A stretch of DNA of 64,000 bases from Noviherbaspirillum massiliense JC206 (GCF_000312045.1 NZ_HE978634.1:3088254-3152253); one strand, 5' to 3'. Shown: positions 1 through 10,709, counted from the first letter of the stretch. Made by a program: numbers and translations. The notes: generated by a model not told the origin, from the sequence alone.

Positions 1-1
1 G

Positions 2-412
2 ATGAAGGCATTGGTCCAGGCAGTCGGCAATCTGCCCGCACGGCGGCGCACGGTCGTCATCAGCGGCGCCGGCGACCGCCGCGACGAAGACCTTCGCCGC
101 CAGACCGAGATCGTGGGCGACTTGTTCGACCGCGTAATCCTGTATGAAGACCAGTGCCAGCGCGGGCGTGCCGACGGCGAAGTGATCGCGCTGCTGAAGC
201 AGGGACTGTCGTCAGTCGGCCGAGTATCCGAGGTGCAGGAAATCCATGGCGAAATGGCAGCGATCGATGCAGCGCTGAGTGGACTGCACGCAGGCGACTT
301 GTGTCTCGTTCTGGTCGACCAGGTGGAAGAGGCGCTTGCCCATATCGGCCGGCGCACCACGGAGGCGCCTGATGCATGTAACGGGACGGTGGTACACGAG
401 GCTGTGGCATGA
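2..412 (+). CDS. cphA: cyanophycin synthetase, C-terminal end (partial)
   Basis: This is the last 136 residues of a protein that begins left of the window. Cyanophycin synthetase polymerises aspartate and arginine into the storage polymer cyanophycin. The fragment matches the C-terminal Mur-ligase-like glutamate-ligase domain: a VVISGAGDRRDED segment followed by a helix with DLFDRVILYEDQC, then the closing GDLCLVLVDQVEEAL. The first ATG in frame, at position 2, is internal to the full protein and not a true start. The family call rests on recognising these conserved stretches. No downstream partner gene follows on the same strand. Confidence 0.8.
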   Translation: MKALVQAVGNLPARRRTVVISGAGDRRDEDLRRQTEIVGDLFDRVILYEDQCQRGRADGEVIALLKQGLSSVGRVSEVQEIHGEMAAIDAALSGLHAGDLCLVLVDQVEEALAHIGRRTTEAPDACNGTVVHEAVA

Positions 413-738
413 CGAGGCGCACCTGGCGCTCTTTCTAGGAGAGGAAAGATTGGCGCGGCAGGGGATAGCACCTGGAGCGGTCGTGCGATCGCGCGGAACA
501 TTTCGTGAGCCGGCACGACCGCGCGGGCATGGTGAAGCTGCATGAACAGGATAGGCGGGTCGCCGCCTGAATTTAATCGAGTGCTTTGCCCGCACGCGCG
601 ACACAACCGGCCGTCGCGTAAGCCCACTACCCGCACTTCAAAACGGCGCTGGCATCTCCTTCCTGCGAGAAATGCGGGGTTTGCGATGCCGCGGCGGGTT
701 TCATGAGCAGCTCGCACATTTTGACTGACAATAAAAAA
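413..738. other. intergenic stretch after cphA with an inverted repeat
   Basis: No convincing gene is visible in these 326 bases. A 10-base inverted repeat (477-486 with 513-522, loop of 26) lies about 65 bases after the cphA stop. It could fold in the mRNA but has no T-run. Short open frames here have no recognisable product. Confidence 0.4.
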
Positions 739-766
739 GACCCATAAATTTTCCAATTTATGGGTC
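739..766 (-). terminator. probable rho-independent terminator
   Basis: A perfect 12-base stem (739-750 with 755-766) and a 4-base loop are followed, on the minus strand, by a run of six T. It faces the minus-strand genes of the 0.8-3.6 kb islet. On the plus strand the hairpin is followed by a weaker T-rich stretch, so it may also stop cphA transcription. Confidence 0.6.
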
Positions 767-1020
767 GGCTTTTCTCAGATTATCCGTCTATCTACACGGA
801 GGCCACCAAAGTTATAGCAATCGCGGGAGCGGGGGAGGACATAAATCAACGGCTTAGGGATCTCTGCTTCAACACGCAGCCTGGCGGGTGGGCAGAGTTA
901 ATGCAATTTGCCTACTTCCGCACCATAGTTGTTGCAATGAGCCTATTGAGAGATACCGACCCTGTAGGATCGCGAGCAACCCTCTGGGAGGCCCTTAAGA
1001 TTTCTGATCCGGACCAGTAG
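760..1020 (+). CDS. hypothetical protein, doubtful
   Basis: An 86-residue open frame that I do not recognise. It reads like a soluble protein fragment with a hydrophobic stretch (QFAYFRTIVVAMSLL) and no signal peptide. The ATG sits inside the right arm of the terminator hairpin at 739-766 and has no clear ribosome binding site, which argues against normal expression. A weak minus-strand frame (943-1191) overlaps its end. It lies in AT-richer DNA than the core genes and could be a remnant of a transferred gene. Confidence 0.25.
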   Translation: MGRLFSDYPSIYTEATKVIAIAGAGEDINQRLRDLCFNTQPGGWAELMQFAYFRTIVVAMSLLRDTDPVGSRATLWEALKISDPDQ

Positions 1021-1192
1021 CGTCTTCAGTTCGGTCCACTTGTGGGCACTTACCGGATACAGCAAGAGCATGGGTGTACGCCGCCTGTCGATCCACAACG
1101 GACGTTCGTCTTGCTCCGAAGCGGGCGTGCAATGTTCACAATGACCGACCCAGAAGCGTTCGGTGTCGATTGAATCGGCAAGAGTCGTCACC

Positions 1193-1648
1193 TTATTTCT
1201 GGCGTGCTATTTTCCCATTCGCCCAGCGGTATCGTTTGACCCTTTGTTTCTGACCTGTGCCATACGGCGATCTTAGCTCGATGACCGCGCCCGTTGACAG
1301 ATACTTTGCGCCGACTAACTCGTTGCACTCGCCGAACGGCTTTGAGAACTTTACCGCTGTCGCCGACGTAATCTCCAGTACAGCAAATTCATGTCTGCAA
1401 TGTAAGCCGTTAGTGCCTATATCAACGATTAGGTATTCGGAATCGCCTTTAGGAATTATTCGATATAGATCGATCCCATTACCGTCATACCTGGCAATTT
1501 CCTTCCCATTAAAGAAGACGGCGTAGCTGCCTGCTTCTTCTCGTACTTCGGCCGCCCCGTAATGTGTTTCGACCGGACCGCAATAGGCGGTTGCGGCATG
1601 CAACGAGAACAGCAGGAGACACGAGCGAAAGAGCGACATTAGTCTCAT
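1193..1648 (-). CDS. hypothetical secreted protein
   Basis: A 151-residue protein of unknown function. An N-terminal signal peptide (SLFRSCLLLFSLHAATAYCG) is visible, so export to the periplasm is likely. The mature part is soluble with two cysteines and no motif I know. The ATG at 1646-1648 is preferred over the TTG just upstream; the ATG at 1637-1639 is also possible. The start lies 10 bases after the GTTAAGC core box of the attC-like site at 1659-1714, which fits a gene-cassette layout. The family is unknown to me. Confidence 0.6.
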   Translation of the reverse strand: MRLMSLFRSCLLLFSLHAATAYCGPVETHYGAAEVREEAGSYAVFFNGKEIARYDGNGIDLYRIIPKGDSEYLIVDIGTNGLHCRHEFAVLEITSATAVKFSKPFGECNELVGAKYLSTGAVIELRSPYGTGQKQRVKRYRWANGKIARQK

Positions 1649-1658
1649 CAACGGACCC

Positions 1659-1714
1659 GCTTAACGATATAGGTTGACCAGCGCGGAGCGCCAGCATTGA
1701 ACCGCGAGTTAAAC
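1659..1714 (-). other. attC-like site (degenerate), between two islet genes
   Basis: On the minus strand a GTTTAAC box (1714-1708, fits the integron R'' consensus RYYYAAC) starts three bases after the stop codon of the upstream gene. A GTTAAGC box (1665-1659, fits GTTRRRY) precedes the next gene start. Between them lie inverted segments: GGTT with AACC, and GCGC with GCGC around a 3-base loop. The arms pair imperfectly, with several unpaired bases. Box pair, spacing of about 56 bases and position between genes are seen; the integron interpretation is inference. Confidence 0.45.
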
Positions 1715-1717
1715 CAG

Positions 1718-2221
1718 CTATTCACCAAAATCCCCTTCCAGGACAACTGTTCCTAATCCGTCTAGCCTACCCTGAGCCGGTTCACTGCACTTTTTTGAAG
1801 ACACAATGCCCTCAGAAGTCACATTGACGCCGTGTCGATATGCAGGCCGCTTGTCATCGGTACCATGGTCCTCAATGGAGTAGACGCTGTACACGAACTT
1901 TCCGGCTTTAAACGTGAGCCAAGTATCAAATACTTCAGCATGAGAGTTCGCTTTTAGCCTAAAAGCTCGTTGCGTCCCAATCTTTGAAGCGGGATATGTC
2001 ATTTCAATAGCACCTAGCCGACCGTAGCGATATTGCATATATCCTGTGGTGGCGGCCAGTGGTTTTGAGCTGCAAATTGAAAGTATTTTGTCCGACTTCT
2101 CAATCCGGCAACTTAGAACGATCTCTTCATTTGAGGCGCATAACGTAACGCCTAACGCGTCTGTTGAGGTGCAAAGCCCTGCCGCGATCGCCCAAGTTAT
2201 GCGCTTCGTCAGCTTCTTCAT
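1718..2221 (-). CDS. hypothetical secreted protein
   Basis: A 167-residue protein with an N-terminal signal sequence (KKLTKRITWAIAAGLC...). The mature part contains paired cysteines (LCASNEEIVLSC, then SICSS) and a YMQYRYGRLGAIEMTYP segment. I recall this as typical of a small family of uncharacterised periplasmic proteins, but I cannot name it. The ATG at 2219-2221 is chosen because it begins three bases after the GTTAAAC box of the attC-like site. The upstream TTG at 2237-2239 would fall inside that site. The stop codon is three bases before the next attC-like R'' box. Confidence 0.6.
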   Translation of the reverse strand: MKKLTKRITWAIAAGLCTSTDALGVTLCASNEEIVLSCRIEKSDKILSICSSKPLAATTGYMQYRYGRLGAIEMTYPASKIGTQRAFRLKANSHAEVFDTWLTFKAGKFVYSVYSIEDHGTDDKRPAYRHGVNVTSEGIVSSKKCSEPAQGRLDGLGTVVLEGDFGE

Positions 2222-2224
2222 GTT

Positions 2225-2284
2225 GTTTAACGTGCGCAATTCCTGGAGCGCGTAAGCGCGTCCGCGTTGATTGAAACGTTGAAC
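2225..2284 (-). other. attC-like site (degenerate), between two islet genes
   Basis: Read on the minus strand, the stop codon TAA of the upstream gene abuts GTTCAAC (2284-2278, R''-like). About 45 bases later comes GTTAAAC (2231-2225, R'-like), then AAC and the next ATG. Inside, GGA/TCC and GCGC/GCGC pair around a TTAC loop, with one extrahelical C between them on the left arm. The outer arms pair poorly. It is the same layout as the site at 1659-1714, in the same orientation. Confidence 0.5.
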
Positions 2285-2704
2285 TTAGTCATTGTCGATA
2301 GACTTGACTGGTAGGCTTTTTCGATATTGATCGATGCTGACGAGGATAGCGCGGTCGCCTTTGATAAATCTGCCCGTACAGACCGCGTTATATCCGTCTC
2401 CGCAGAGCACTTCTGGATATTGACCATACGTCAGCTTTTGATGCACTCCGGAGCGGCCCCATTCAGAATCGAGTTTCCAACCTTGACGAAGCAATCTGGC
2501 GCGAGCGTTCGCGTAACCTTCACCCTCCTTATGCGTCGGCTTGACGTCGCCAGCAATAGCCAGGCCACTAAAGATAAGAAACGTTACGAGCAATAGTACA
2601 GCAGAGATTCGGCTAACCGGACGTATGCGGATTGCAGCAGAATACTGAAGACAACATGGGCATGGATGGCAACGTCCATTAACAAGGTTAAATTGGCCTA
2701 ACAT
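2285..2704 (-). CDS. hypothetical exported protein
   Basis: A 139-residue protein with a hydrophobic export segment (RISAVLLLVTFLIFSGLAIAG) starting about 30 residues from the chosen ATG, which is late for a normal signal peptide. No later ATG exists in frame, so either the n-region is long or a non-ATG start is used. The mature part (YANARARLLRQGW ... YPEVLCGDGYNAVCTGRF) looks like a conserved small periplasmic family with two cysteines; its function is unknown to me. The ATG overlaps a GTTAGGC sequence (2702-2696), the classical integron core box. Confidence 0.55.
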   Translation of the reverse strand: MLGQFNLVNGRCHPCPCCLQYSAAIRIRPVSRISAVLLLVTFLIFSGLAIAGDVKPTHKEGEGYANARARLLRQGWKLDSEWGRSGVHQKLTYGQYPEVLCGDGYNAVCTGRFIKGDRAILVSIDQYRKSLPVKSIDND

Positions 2705-2764
2705 CTGCGGCTGATGGAAGTATGGATGATTAGTGATAGGGCATTTCAACCTAGTGTGCAAAAC

Positions 2765-2989
2765 TCATCCCGTCAACGTGTTTGGGACAAAACGGAGATA
2801 CCCGGCAATATCGGGACGGCTGCCGACAGCTTTGTCTTTAGGATGAGTTCGGCCTTCATTAACGGGGACCTCAGTGAAGTCAAATGGGCTTATGCCTTCC
2901 ACGCATACTGCATTTATGCCGTACTGATTCGGGTTGGAGCGGCGCCGATGGTAGGTATAGATCCGGCACTCCGAACAAATTTGGTTCAA
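2765..2989 (-). pseudogene. GFA-family protein, C-terminal fragment
   Basis: About 74 residues match the C-terminal half of GFA/DUF636 proteins (glutathione-dependent formaldehyde-activating-like, zinc-binding). Visible hallmarks are CSECRIYTYHRRRSNPNQ, then an ISPFDF..VPVNEG segment and the HPKD end. The N-terminal half with the first zinc-binding cysteines is missing. In frame, a stop codon lies about 30 bases upstream and the preceding DNA belongs to the lipoprotein gene ending at 2994. The fragment begins at a TTG inside a GTTGAAC sequence. It is probably non-functional. Confidence 0.55.
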
Positions 2990-2993
2990 CGAC

Positions 2994-3632
2994 TTACTTT
3001 GCCAATGCGTTCTTTATAACAACCGACCCTAACCTTGGGTCCAGGCTTTTTAGCTCTCGCACATCTCGGTCGAAATCGTTTTTGACCGACATGTTGATGT
3101 AGCTCGGAACGAACTCCCCGCCATACTTGTTAGCCCGAGCATCAAACATCACCCCATAAGACATCTGGATGCTGCCGATATACGTCACCTGACCCGCGAC
3201 GACCTCGAATTCCCTTGGGTTCGTTATGTTCTTTTCCTTGAGGAGAAACGATCTGTTTGACGCCATTGGCGTGACATCGCCCTGCGTCAAGCGGTACTTG
3301 CCCGGCTTGACGACGGCGAGGAGAAGTTTGGCATAGTCTTCGTCAGGCAGTGCGCGCGGGTCCTTGGACCAAAAATAGCGGTTGTCCGACCTGTTCAGCA
3401 GCCATTCCTCGCCCTGCCCATCCGTCGGCCCATAACGGAGGTGGAAGTTGAAATGCAACGTCGTAGGAGCAGGGTGCGGAGTCGCAAAATAGACGGTTGC
3501 CGCCACCAGGCCCGAACCTTCGGGCATCAATGGCTGGGTGGTGTCGCCAATCTTAGTTTGGGTGGCGCAAGCGGCTAAGCTAAGGAGAATTGCCGAAATC
3601 AGAAGACGGCGGCCAGCGTTAATAAATTGCAT
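2994..3632 (-). CDS. hypothetical lipoprotein
   Basis: A 212-residue protein with a lipoprotein signal peptide ending in the lipobox LAAC at residues 18-21 (ISAILLSLAACAT), so it is probably anchored in a membrane facing the periplasm. The mature domain (AATVYFATP..., VKPGKYRLTQGD..., FEVVAGQVTYIGSIQMSYG) resembles small lipoproteins with a beta-sandwich, where KPGKYRL and VTYIG are typical strands; I cannot assign a function. It is the first gene of the islet on the minus strand. Two adjacent palindromes lie 50-90 bases upstream of the start. Confidence 0.65.
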   Translation of the reverse strand: MQFINAGRRLLISAILLSLAACATQTKIGDTTQPLMPEGSGLVAATVYFATPHPAPTTLHFNFHLRYGPTDGQGEEWLLNRSDNRYFWSKDPRALPDEDYAKLLLAVVKPGKYRLTQGDVTPMASNRSFLLKEKNITNPREFEVVAGQVTYIGSIQMSYGVMFDARANKYGGEFVPSYINMSVKNDFDRDVRELKSLDPRLGSVVIKNALAK

Positions 3633-3683
3633 ATCGTTTCTTCATGAAGGTAAAAGACAGCTGGAGCGTTCTCTCGAATGCGC

Positions 3684-3718
3684 TATATTGCCAATAAGCA
3701 ATATACTGTTGCAACAGT
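3684..3718. promoter_or_regulatory. two adjacent palindromes upstream of the lipoprotein gene
   Basis: TATATTGC (3684-3691) is repeated inverted at 3698-3705 around a 6-base spacer. A perfect 14-base palindrome, ACTGTTGCAACAGT, follows at 3705-3718. They sit 52-86 bases upstream of the minus-strand gene at 2994-3632, where operators usually lie. No regulator gene is nearby, so the binding protein is unknown. Confidence 0.35.
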
Positions 3719-4032
3719 TAAAGTTGTGTCAAGTAGGCTACCGTCTTTTCGCCAATAGCTTTAATTTCGGATGTGCAGGACTCGCTCTGACATCCCGATG
3801 TAGCGACTAATATGATTTGTGCTCACGCGCTTTTTCGAGATGTCCAAGGGGTCGTATGCCCGCCCGACCGGATTGGATGCAGCCAGTCCGGGTTTCGATG
3901 TCCGCTTTCGGGCATTGAACAGATGCTATGGGTGTCTGCAATTGGCCGGCTGTCGACATACACATCGCCTGTCGCTTTGACCAATTAGTGCCTGCAAGCG
4001 GACATAGCTGCCATCACTACTGTTCCCGCATC
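3719..4032. other. intergenic stretch without a gene
   Basis: About 310 bases with no convincing open frame. A 9-base inverted pair (TGTCCGCTT at 3899-3907, AAGCGGACA at 3996-4004) brackets the right half. It may be a degenerate dispersed repeat. Confidence 0.3.
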
Positions 4033-4066
4033 AGAAATGAAAAGGGCCAACCAAATGGTCAGCCCT
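4033..4066 (-). terminator. gyrB terminator
   Basis: On the minus strand, AGGGC and ACC pair with GGT and GCCCT (4066-4043) around an ATTT loop, followed by TTTTCATTTC. It lies about 115 bases after the gyrB stop and would end the dnaA-dnaN-gyrB transcript. Confidence 0.6.
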
Positions 4067-4110
4067 CTACTCCCGAAACTACTCATTCCATCTTGTAGGC
4101 CAGTTGCATT

Positions 4111-4128
4111 AACTAGCACCCGCTAGTT
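4111..4128. repeat. short inverted repeat downstream of gyrB
   Basis: AACTAGC and GCTAGTT pair around a 4-base loop, between the gyrB stop and its terminator. The same AGTTGCA sequence occurs just left (4102-4108) and at its right end (4124-4130). Role unknown. Confidence 0.3.
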
Positions 4129-4181
4129 GCACTTCTGTGGCGCCAGCTGCAATTACTTTGGCGGCCTCGCTACACAAAAGC

Positions 4182-6704
<2,523 letters not shown>

Positions 6705-6792
6705 CTACTGGGACATCAATATTTCTGCAATCGGCAAAGGGGCCGCATCCACTGCTGCGAGCCTCCCTTTGCCGTATTGTTTGCGAGCGATA

Positions 6793-7899
6793 TCAAATGC
6801 GCATCGGCATCACGACATACTTGAAATCAGCATTGTCGGGCACCGTGATCAGCGCGGATGAGTTGGCGTCGCCAAGCGCGATGTTGATCTGGTCGCACTT
6901 GAGGTTGTTTAACACGTCGAGCAGGTAGGTGACATTGAAGCCGATATCGATGCTGTCGCCGCCGTAGTCGATTTCGATTTCCTCCACGGCCTCTTCCTGG
7001 TCGGCATTGGTGGAACTGATCTTCAGGCTGCCGGGGCTGATGATGCAGCGCACGCCCTTGAATTTGTCGCTGGTCATGATGGCGGCGCGCTGCAGAGAGC
7101 GCAGCAGCTGCTCGCGGCTCATCGTGAAATTGTTCTTGTATCCCTTCGGGACCACCCGGGTGTAATCCGGGAACTTGCCTTCGACCAGCTTCGAGATCAG
7201 TTCGATGTCGGCGAAGGTGAGCTTGACCTGGTTGTTGGCGATTTCCACGTCGACCGGATTGTCGTTTTCTTCCAGCAGGCGCTGCAGTTCCAGGATGGTC
7301 TTGCGCGGGATGATCACTTCCTGGCGCGCGAATTCCTGTTCCGCCTCGACTTGGCAGAAGGCGAGGCGGTGGCCGTCGGTCGCAACCGCAATCACGTTCT
7401 TGCCGTCAACTACCAGCAGCAGGCCGTTCAGGTAATAGCGGATGTCCTGCTGGGCCATGGCGAAATGGACCATGTTGAACAGGTGCTTCAGGGTCTTTTG
7501 CGGCAGTGTCACTTTCGCGTTGTACTGCTCGGCCTGCGCCACCGTCGGGAATTCCTCGGCAGCCAGGGTCTGCAGGGCGAAGCGCGACTTGCCGCTCTGC
7601 ACCGTCATGCGCTTGTTGGCCAGGGACAGCGACACGTCGCCGGAATCGGGCAGGGCGCGCAGGATGTCGAGCAGCTTGCGCGCGGCGACGGTCGTGGCGG
7701 CGACATCACCGCCGGTGCCGACTTGCGCATGCGTCGTGATCTGCACTTCGATGTCGGTCGACAGGAAGGACACCTTTTCGCCGTCCTTGCGAATGAGGAT
7801 ATTGGCCAGAATCGGCAAAGTGTGCCGACGCTCGACAATACCGCTCACAATCTGCAGAGGCCGGAGTAGCGTGTCTCTCTGGGCTTTAACCAATTGCAT
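6793..7899 (-). CDS. dnaN: DNA polymerase III beta subunit (sliding clamp)
   Basis: The ring-shaped processivity clamp of the replicative polymerase. At 368 residues it has the usual length. It starts with the typical MQLVKAQRDTLLRPLQIVSG and LPILANILI, includes ATDGHRLAFCQ and FPDYTRVVP, and closes with the canonical VVMPMRI, part of the clamp-ligand pocket. It lies between dnaA and gyrB on the same strand with a 112-base gap to gyrB, as in most Burkholderiales. Confidence 0.98.
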   Translation of the reverse strand: MQLVKAQRDTLLRPLQIVSGIVERRHTLPILANILIRKDGEKVSFLSTDIEVQITTHAQVGTGGDVAATTVAARKLLDILRALPDSGDVSLSLANKRMTVQSGKSRFALQTLAAEEFPTVAQAEQYNAKVTLPQKTLKHLFNMVHFAMAQQDIRYYLNGLLLVVDGKNVIAVATDGHRLAFCQVEAEQEFARQEVIIPRKTILELQRLLEENDNPVDVEIANNQVKLTFADIELISKLVEGKFPDYTRVVPKGYKNNFTMSREQLLRSLQRAAIMTSDKFKGVRCIISPGSLKISSTNADQEEAVEEIEIDYGGDSIDIGFNVTYLLDVLNNLKCDQINIALGDANSSALITVPDNADFKYVVMPMRI

Positions 7900-8110
7900 G
7901 CTTTTATCCTTGTATGAGTGTGACGGTGAGGTTGATAAATGAAGTTAATAAGATGAGGCAAAATTCCGATAAATCAATTGCTTACCACGTGAATCCGGCG
8001 CAAAAACATCCTCTATTTTGACAGAAAGATTGCCGCCAAAAAACCGGCAGTTTTGCGGATCATTGCCTGTTTGCACATGCAAACTTATCCACAGGCTGCC
8101 GGGCAGCAGT
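7900..8110. other. dnaA-dnaN spacer with DnaA box and AT-rich tract
   Basis: This 211-base spacer holds a consensus DnaA box, TTATCCACA at 8085-8093, and an AT-rich stretch around 7930-7985. The 15 bases starting with the box are identical to those at 9670-9684 on the other side of dnaA. It may carry dnaN promoter elements, an origin subregion, or both. Confidence 0.5.
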
Positions 8111-9490
8111 TCATCCCTTCAAGGTTTGCTCCAGCACGTGCAGTTCATGATTGAGTTCGGGGTTCTTGGTACGGTCGGCGGCAATCTTGCGCACGGCATG
8201 TAGCACGGTCGTGTGGTCGCGGCCACCGAACAATTCGCCGATTTCCGGCAAGCTCTTCTGGGTCAGCTCCTTGGCCAGGTACATCGCAATCTGGCGCGGC
8301 CGCGCGATATTGGCCGGCCGCTTCTTCGAATACATGTCGGCCACCTTGATATTGAAGAAATCGGCGACCGTCTTCTGGATGTTTTCCACTGAAATCTGGC
8401 GGTTCTGCACCGACAGCAAATCCTTCAGCGCTTCCTTGACCACGTCGATGGTGATGTCCTTGCCGTGAAAGCGCGAGTACGCAAGGATCTTGCGCAGAGC
8501 ACCTTCGAGTTCGCGCACGTTCGAGCGCAGGTGCTTGGCCACGAAAAACGCCACATCGTCGGACAGGCCCACGCCTTCCTGCGACGCTTTCTTGAGCAGG
8601 ATCGCCACCCGCATTTCCAGCTCCGGCGGTTCGACCGCGACCGTGAGGCCGGAATCGAAGCGGGAAATCAGGCGGTCATCCATGCCGCTGATTTCCTTCG
8701 GATACGTATCGCTGGTGATGATGATCTGCTTCTTGGCGGCGATCAGGGCTTCGAAAGCGTAGAAGAATTCTTCCTGGGTGCGGCTCTTGCCGGCGAAGAA
8801 CTGGATATCGTCGATCAGCAGCAGGTCGAGCGAGTGGTAATAGCGCTTGAAGTCATCGAAACCCTTGCGCTGGTAAGCAGTCACTACGTCGCGAACATAT
8901 TGTTCCGCGTGAATGTAGCGAATCCTGGCGCTCGGATTTTCCTCCAGCACCTGATTCCCGATTGCATGGATCAGGTGGGTCTTGCCGAGACCGACACCGC
9001 CGTACAGAAACAGGGGGTTATACGAAACACCGGGATTGCTGGCAACCTGCACGGCGGCCGCGCGTGCCAGCTGGTTGGCCTTACCGGTCACGAAGCTTTC
9101 GAAGGTCAGCGCAGGATTGATCTTGCTCTGCTCGCGCCGCGGACTGCTGTCGATGACTATGTCCGGCCGCTCGTTGATTTCGCCGATATCCGGCACAGCA
9201 TGGGGGGTGGCAGCGGCAGGAGTGGGTGCCGATTTTCTGGCACCGCCGGCTTTCGGGTCGAGCACGAACAGCACCTCGATCGGTGCATCCCAGTACTGGC
9301 TTGCAAGTGTGGTGATGCGGCTGGCGAACTGGGTCTTCACCCAGTCCAGCTTGAAACGGTTCGGCGCGGCAATGCGCAGGCGGCCATCTTCGAAATCAAG
9401 CGGCGCCAGTGGCTTGATCCAGGCACTGAACTGCTGCGGCGTGAGCTCCTGCTCCAGCATTGCGGAGCAGGTCTGCCAAAAATTTTCCAT
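8111..9490 (-). CDS. dnaA: chromosomal replication initiator protein DnaA
   Basis: DnaA binds DnaA boxes and melts oriC. The 459-residue protein shows domain I ([21 protein letters not shown]), a variable linker, the AAA+ domain with Walker A ([10 protein letters not shown]) and Walker B (LLLIDDIQF), and the C-terminal DNA-binding domain with signature [15 protein letters not shown]. It diverges from rpmH across a 392-base spacer with DnaA boxes, and leads dnaA-dnaN-gyrB. The nearby boxes suggest autoregulation. Confidence 0.98.
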   Translation of the reverse strand: MENFWQTCSAMLEQELTPQQFSAWIKPLAPLDFEDGRLRIAAPNRFKLDWVKTQFASRITTLASQYWDAPIEVLFVLDPKAGGARKSAPTPAAATPHAVPDIGEINERPDIVIDSSPRREQSKINPALTFESFVTGKANQLARAAAVQVASNPGVSYNPLFLYGGVGLGKTHLIHAIGNQVLEENPSARIRYIHAEQYVRDVVTAYQRKGFDDFKRYYHSLDLLLIDDIQFFAGKSRTQEEFFYAFEALIAAKKQIIITSDTYPKEISGMDDRLISRFDSGLTVAVEPPELEMRVAILLKKASQEGVGLSDDVAFFVAKHLRSNVRELEGALRKILAYSRFHGKDITIDVVKEALKDLLSVQNRQISVENIQKTVADFFNIKVADMYSKKRPANIARPRQIAMYLAKELTQKSLPEIGELFGGRDHTTVLHAVRKIAADRTKNPELNHELHVLEQTLKG

Positions 9491-9740
9491 GAAACGTCTA
9501 AAGAAAGGGTGCGGAATAACGGGTCGCTTTTGCCCTTGAGTCGATCAACAGAACTCCCTCACTTCCTTCGCCCATCTTTTTATCAGGATATGCGAGCGTC
9601 TGGAAAATGAACTGTTTATCAACAAGAATGCGCCATACGATCCCGCTATTTTACCCTTCCCGAGGAAAGTTATCCACAGGCTGCACTGCTTTTCGGACGC
9701 ATCCGCTTCCAGGCCGCACTTGACAAATCCGGCTAAGTGA
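9491..9740. other. probable oriC region (dnaA-rpmH spacer)
   Basis: The spacer between divergent dnaA and rpmH is the usual origin location. A perfect DnaA box TTATCCACA lies at 9670-9678 and a one-mismatch box TTATCAACA at 9616-9624, both reading on the plus strand. I see fewer boxes than in E. coli oriC, so the functional origin could also extend into the dnaA-dnaN spacer, which carries another perfect box. GC skew would locate the switch point. Confidence 0.6.
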
Positions 9741-9770
9741 TTGACAGAGAAGCAGAAAATGCTGTCTAAT
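9741..9770 (+). promoter_or_regulatory. probable sigma-70 promoter of rpmH-rnpA
   Basis: TTGACA (9741-9746) and TCTAAT (9765-9770) are separated by 18 bases. The promoter lies about 110 bases before the rpmH ATG, leaving a 5' leader. Confidence 0.6.
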
Positions 9771-9882
9771 TCAGGGTTCCCCGCTCGTTGCCTTGGCTTG
9801 CCCTGTGGCCGGCTGGCATCCGACACGCAAACAGGGCGAGGGGCTTCCTTCCCGTTTATTTTGCTGAATAGCGAGACCAATA

Positions 9883-10017
9883 ATGAAACGTACTTACCAA
9901 CCTTCCGTCGTTCGCCGCAAGCGCACCCATGGTTTTCGCGTGCGCATGGCAACCCGCAGTGGCCGCGCCGTACTGAACGCACGCCGCGCCAAAGGCCGCA
10001 AGCGCCTCGCCGTCTAA
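9883..10017 (+). CDS. rpmH: 50S ribosomal protein L34
   Basis: A 44-residue basic ribosomal protein, [18 protein letters not shown] followed by [20 protein letters not shown] and a KRLAV end, which is the complete canonical L34. It is the first gene of the rightward origin-proximal operon, with rnpA starting 32 bases downstream. Confidence 0.97.
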   Translation: MKRTYQPSVVRRKRTHGFRVRMATRSGRAVLNARRAKGRKRLAV

Positions 10018-10049
10018 GCAGGCGCGGCATTGCTGTTCAAGCTGCTGGC

Positions 10050-10424
10050 GTGAGCGAAGATTATTCACGCGCTCGGCGCATCATCAAAACGGATGAGTTT
10101 TCATCCGTTTTTCGTTTGCGGCCCGTGCGGCGGACAGCGCATTTCGTGCTCTATGCCCGCAGCAATGCTTTGACACATGCGCGCCTGGGCATTGTCGCCG
10201 CCAAGCGCTTCGCCCCACGGGCAGTCACCCGCAACACCATCAAGCGCGTCACCCGTGAATTGTTCCGGCAGGCGTCCCTGCCTTCGACCGACTATGTTGT
10301 CCGGCTGTCCAGTCCGGTGAACGCCAGGACCGGCCCGGCGACTTCTTCACGCCTGAAAGCCGAGTTGCGCGTAGAATTGGCGCGCCTGCTGCTATCGCAG
10401 GGCAGGACGGAGACGGCATCATGA
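10050..10424 (+). CDS. rnpA: ribonuclease P protein component
   Basis: The protein subunit of RNase P, which helps the catalytic RNA process tRNA 5' ends. The 124 residues contain [15 protein letters not shown] near the N-terminus and the conserved RNA-binding segment ([18 protein letters not shown], then [11 protein letters not shown]). The GTG at 10050 is the likely start; the frame stays open upstream through rpmH, so the start is not certain. The end overlaps the yidD start by four bases (ATGA), implying translational coupling. Confidence 0.93.
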   Translation: MSEDYSRARRIIKTDEFSSVFRLRPVRRTAHFVLYARSNALTHARLGIVAAKRFAPRAVTRNTIKRVTRELFRQASLPSTDYVVRLSSPVNARTGPATSSRLKAELRVELARLLLSQGRTETAS

Positions 10425-10669
10425 AGACGGTGCTGTTGCTGCTGTTGCGTGCTTATCAATTGGGAATCAGCCCCTTCCTCGGACAGAGGTGCCGCTTTTA
10501 CCCGAGCTGCTCCAGTTATGCCGCAGACGCAATCCGCGAACATGGCGCTCTGAAGGGCAGCGTGCTCGCAACCAGGCGCTTGTGCAAATGCCATCCCTGG
10601 CATCCGGGCGGCTTCGATCCGGTGCCGAAAAAATCCTGCGACCATCCGGCCGACACCGCCCGCGGTTGA
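10421..10669 (+). CDS. yidD: membrane protein insertion efficiency factor YidD
   Basis: An 82-residue small protein helping YidC-dependent membrane insertion. It has the N-terminal amphipathic segment ([12 protein letters not shown]), the cysteine-rich motif [11 protein letters not shown], and the C-terminal [13 protein letters not shown] typical of the family. It sits between rnpA and yidC. Confidence 0.96.
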   Translation: MKTVLLLLLRAYQLGISPFLGQRCRFYPSCSSYAADAIREHGALKGSVLATRRLCKCHPWHPGGFDPVPKKSCDHPADTARG

Positions 10670-10709
10670 AGCCGTTCCGAATCCGGGATTACTTTTTTTA
10701 AATACATTT

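Noticed and set aside
943..1191. 82-residue minus-strand open frame
   Set aside because: No recognisable domain, no ribosome binding site, and its last third overlaps a plus-strand frame. It could be a transposase remnant but I could not support that.
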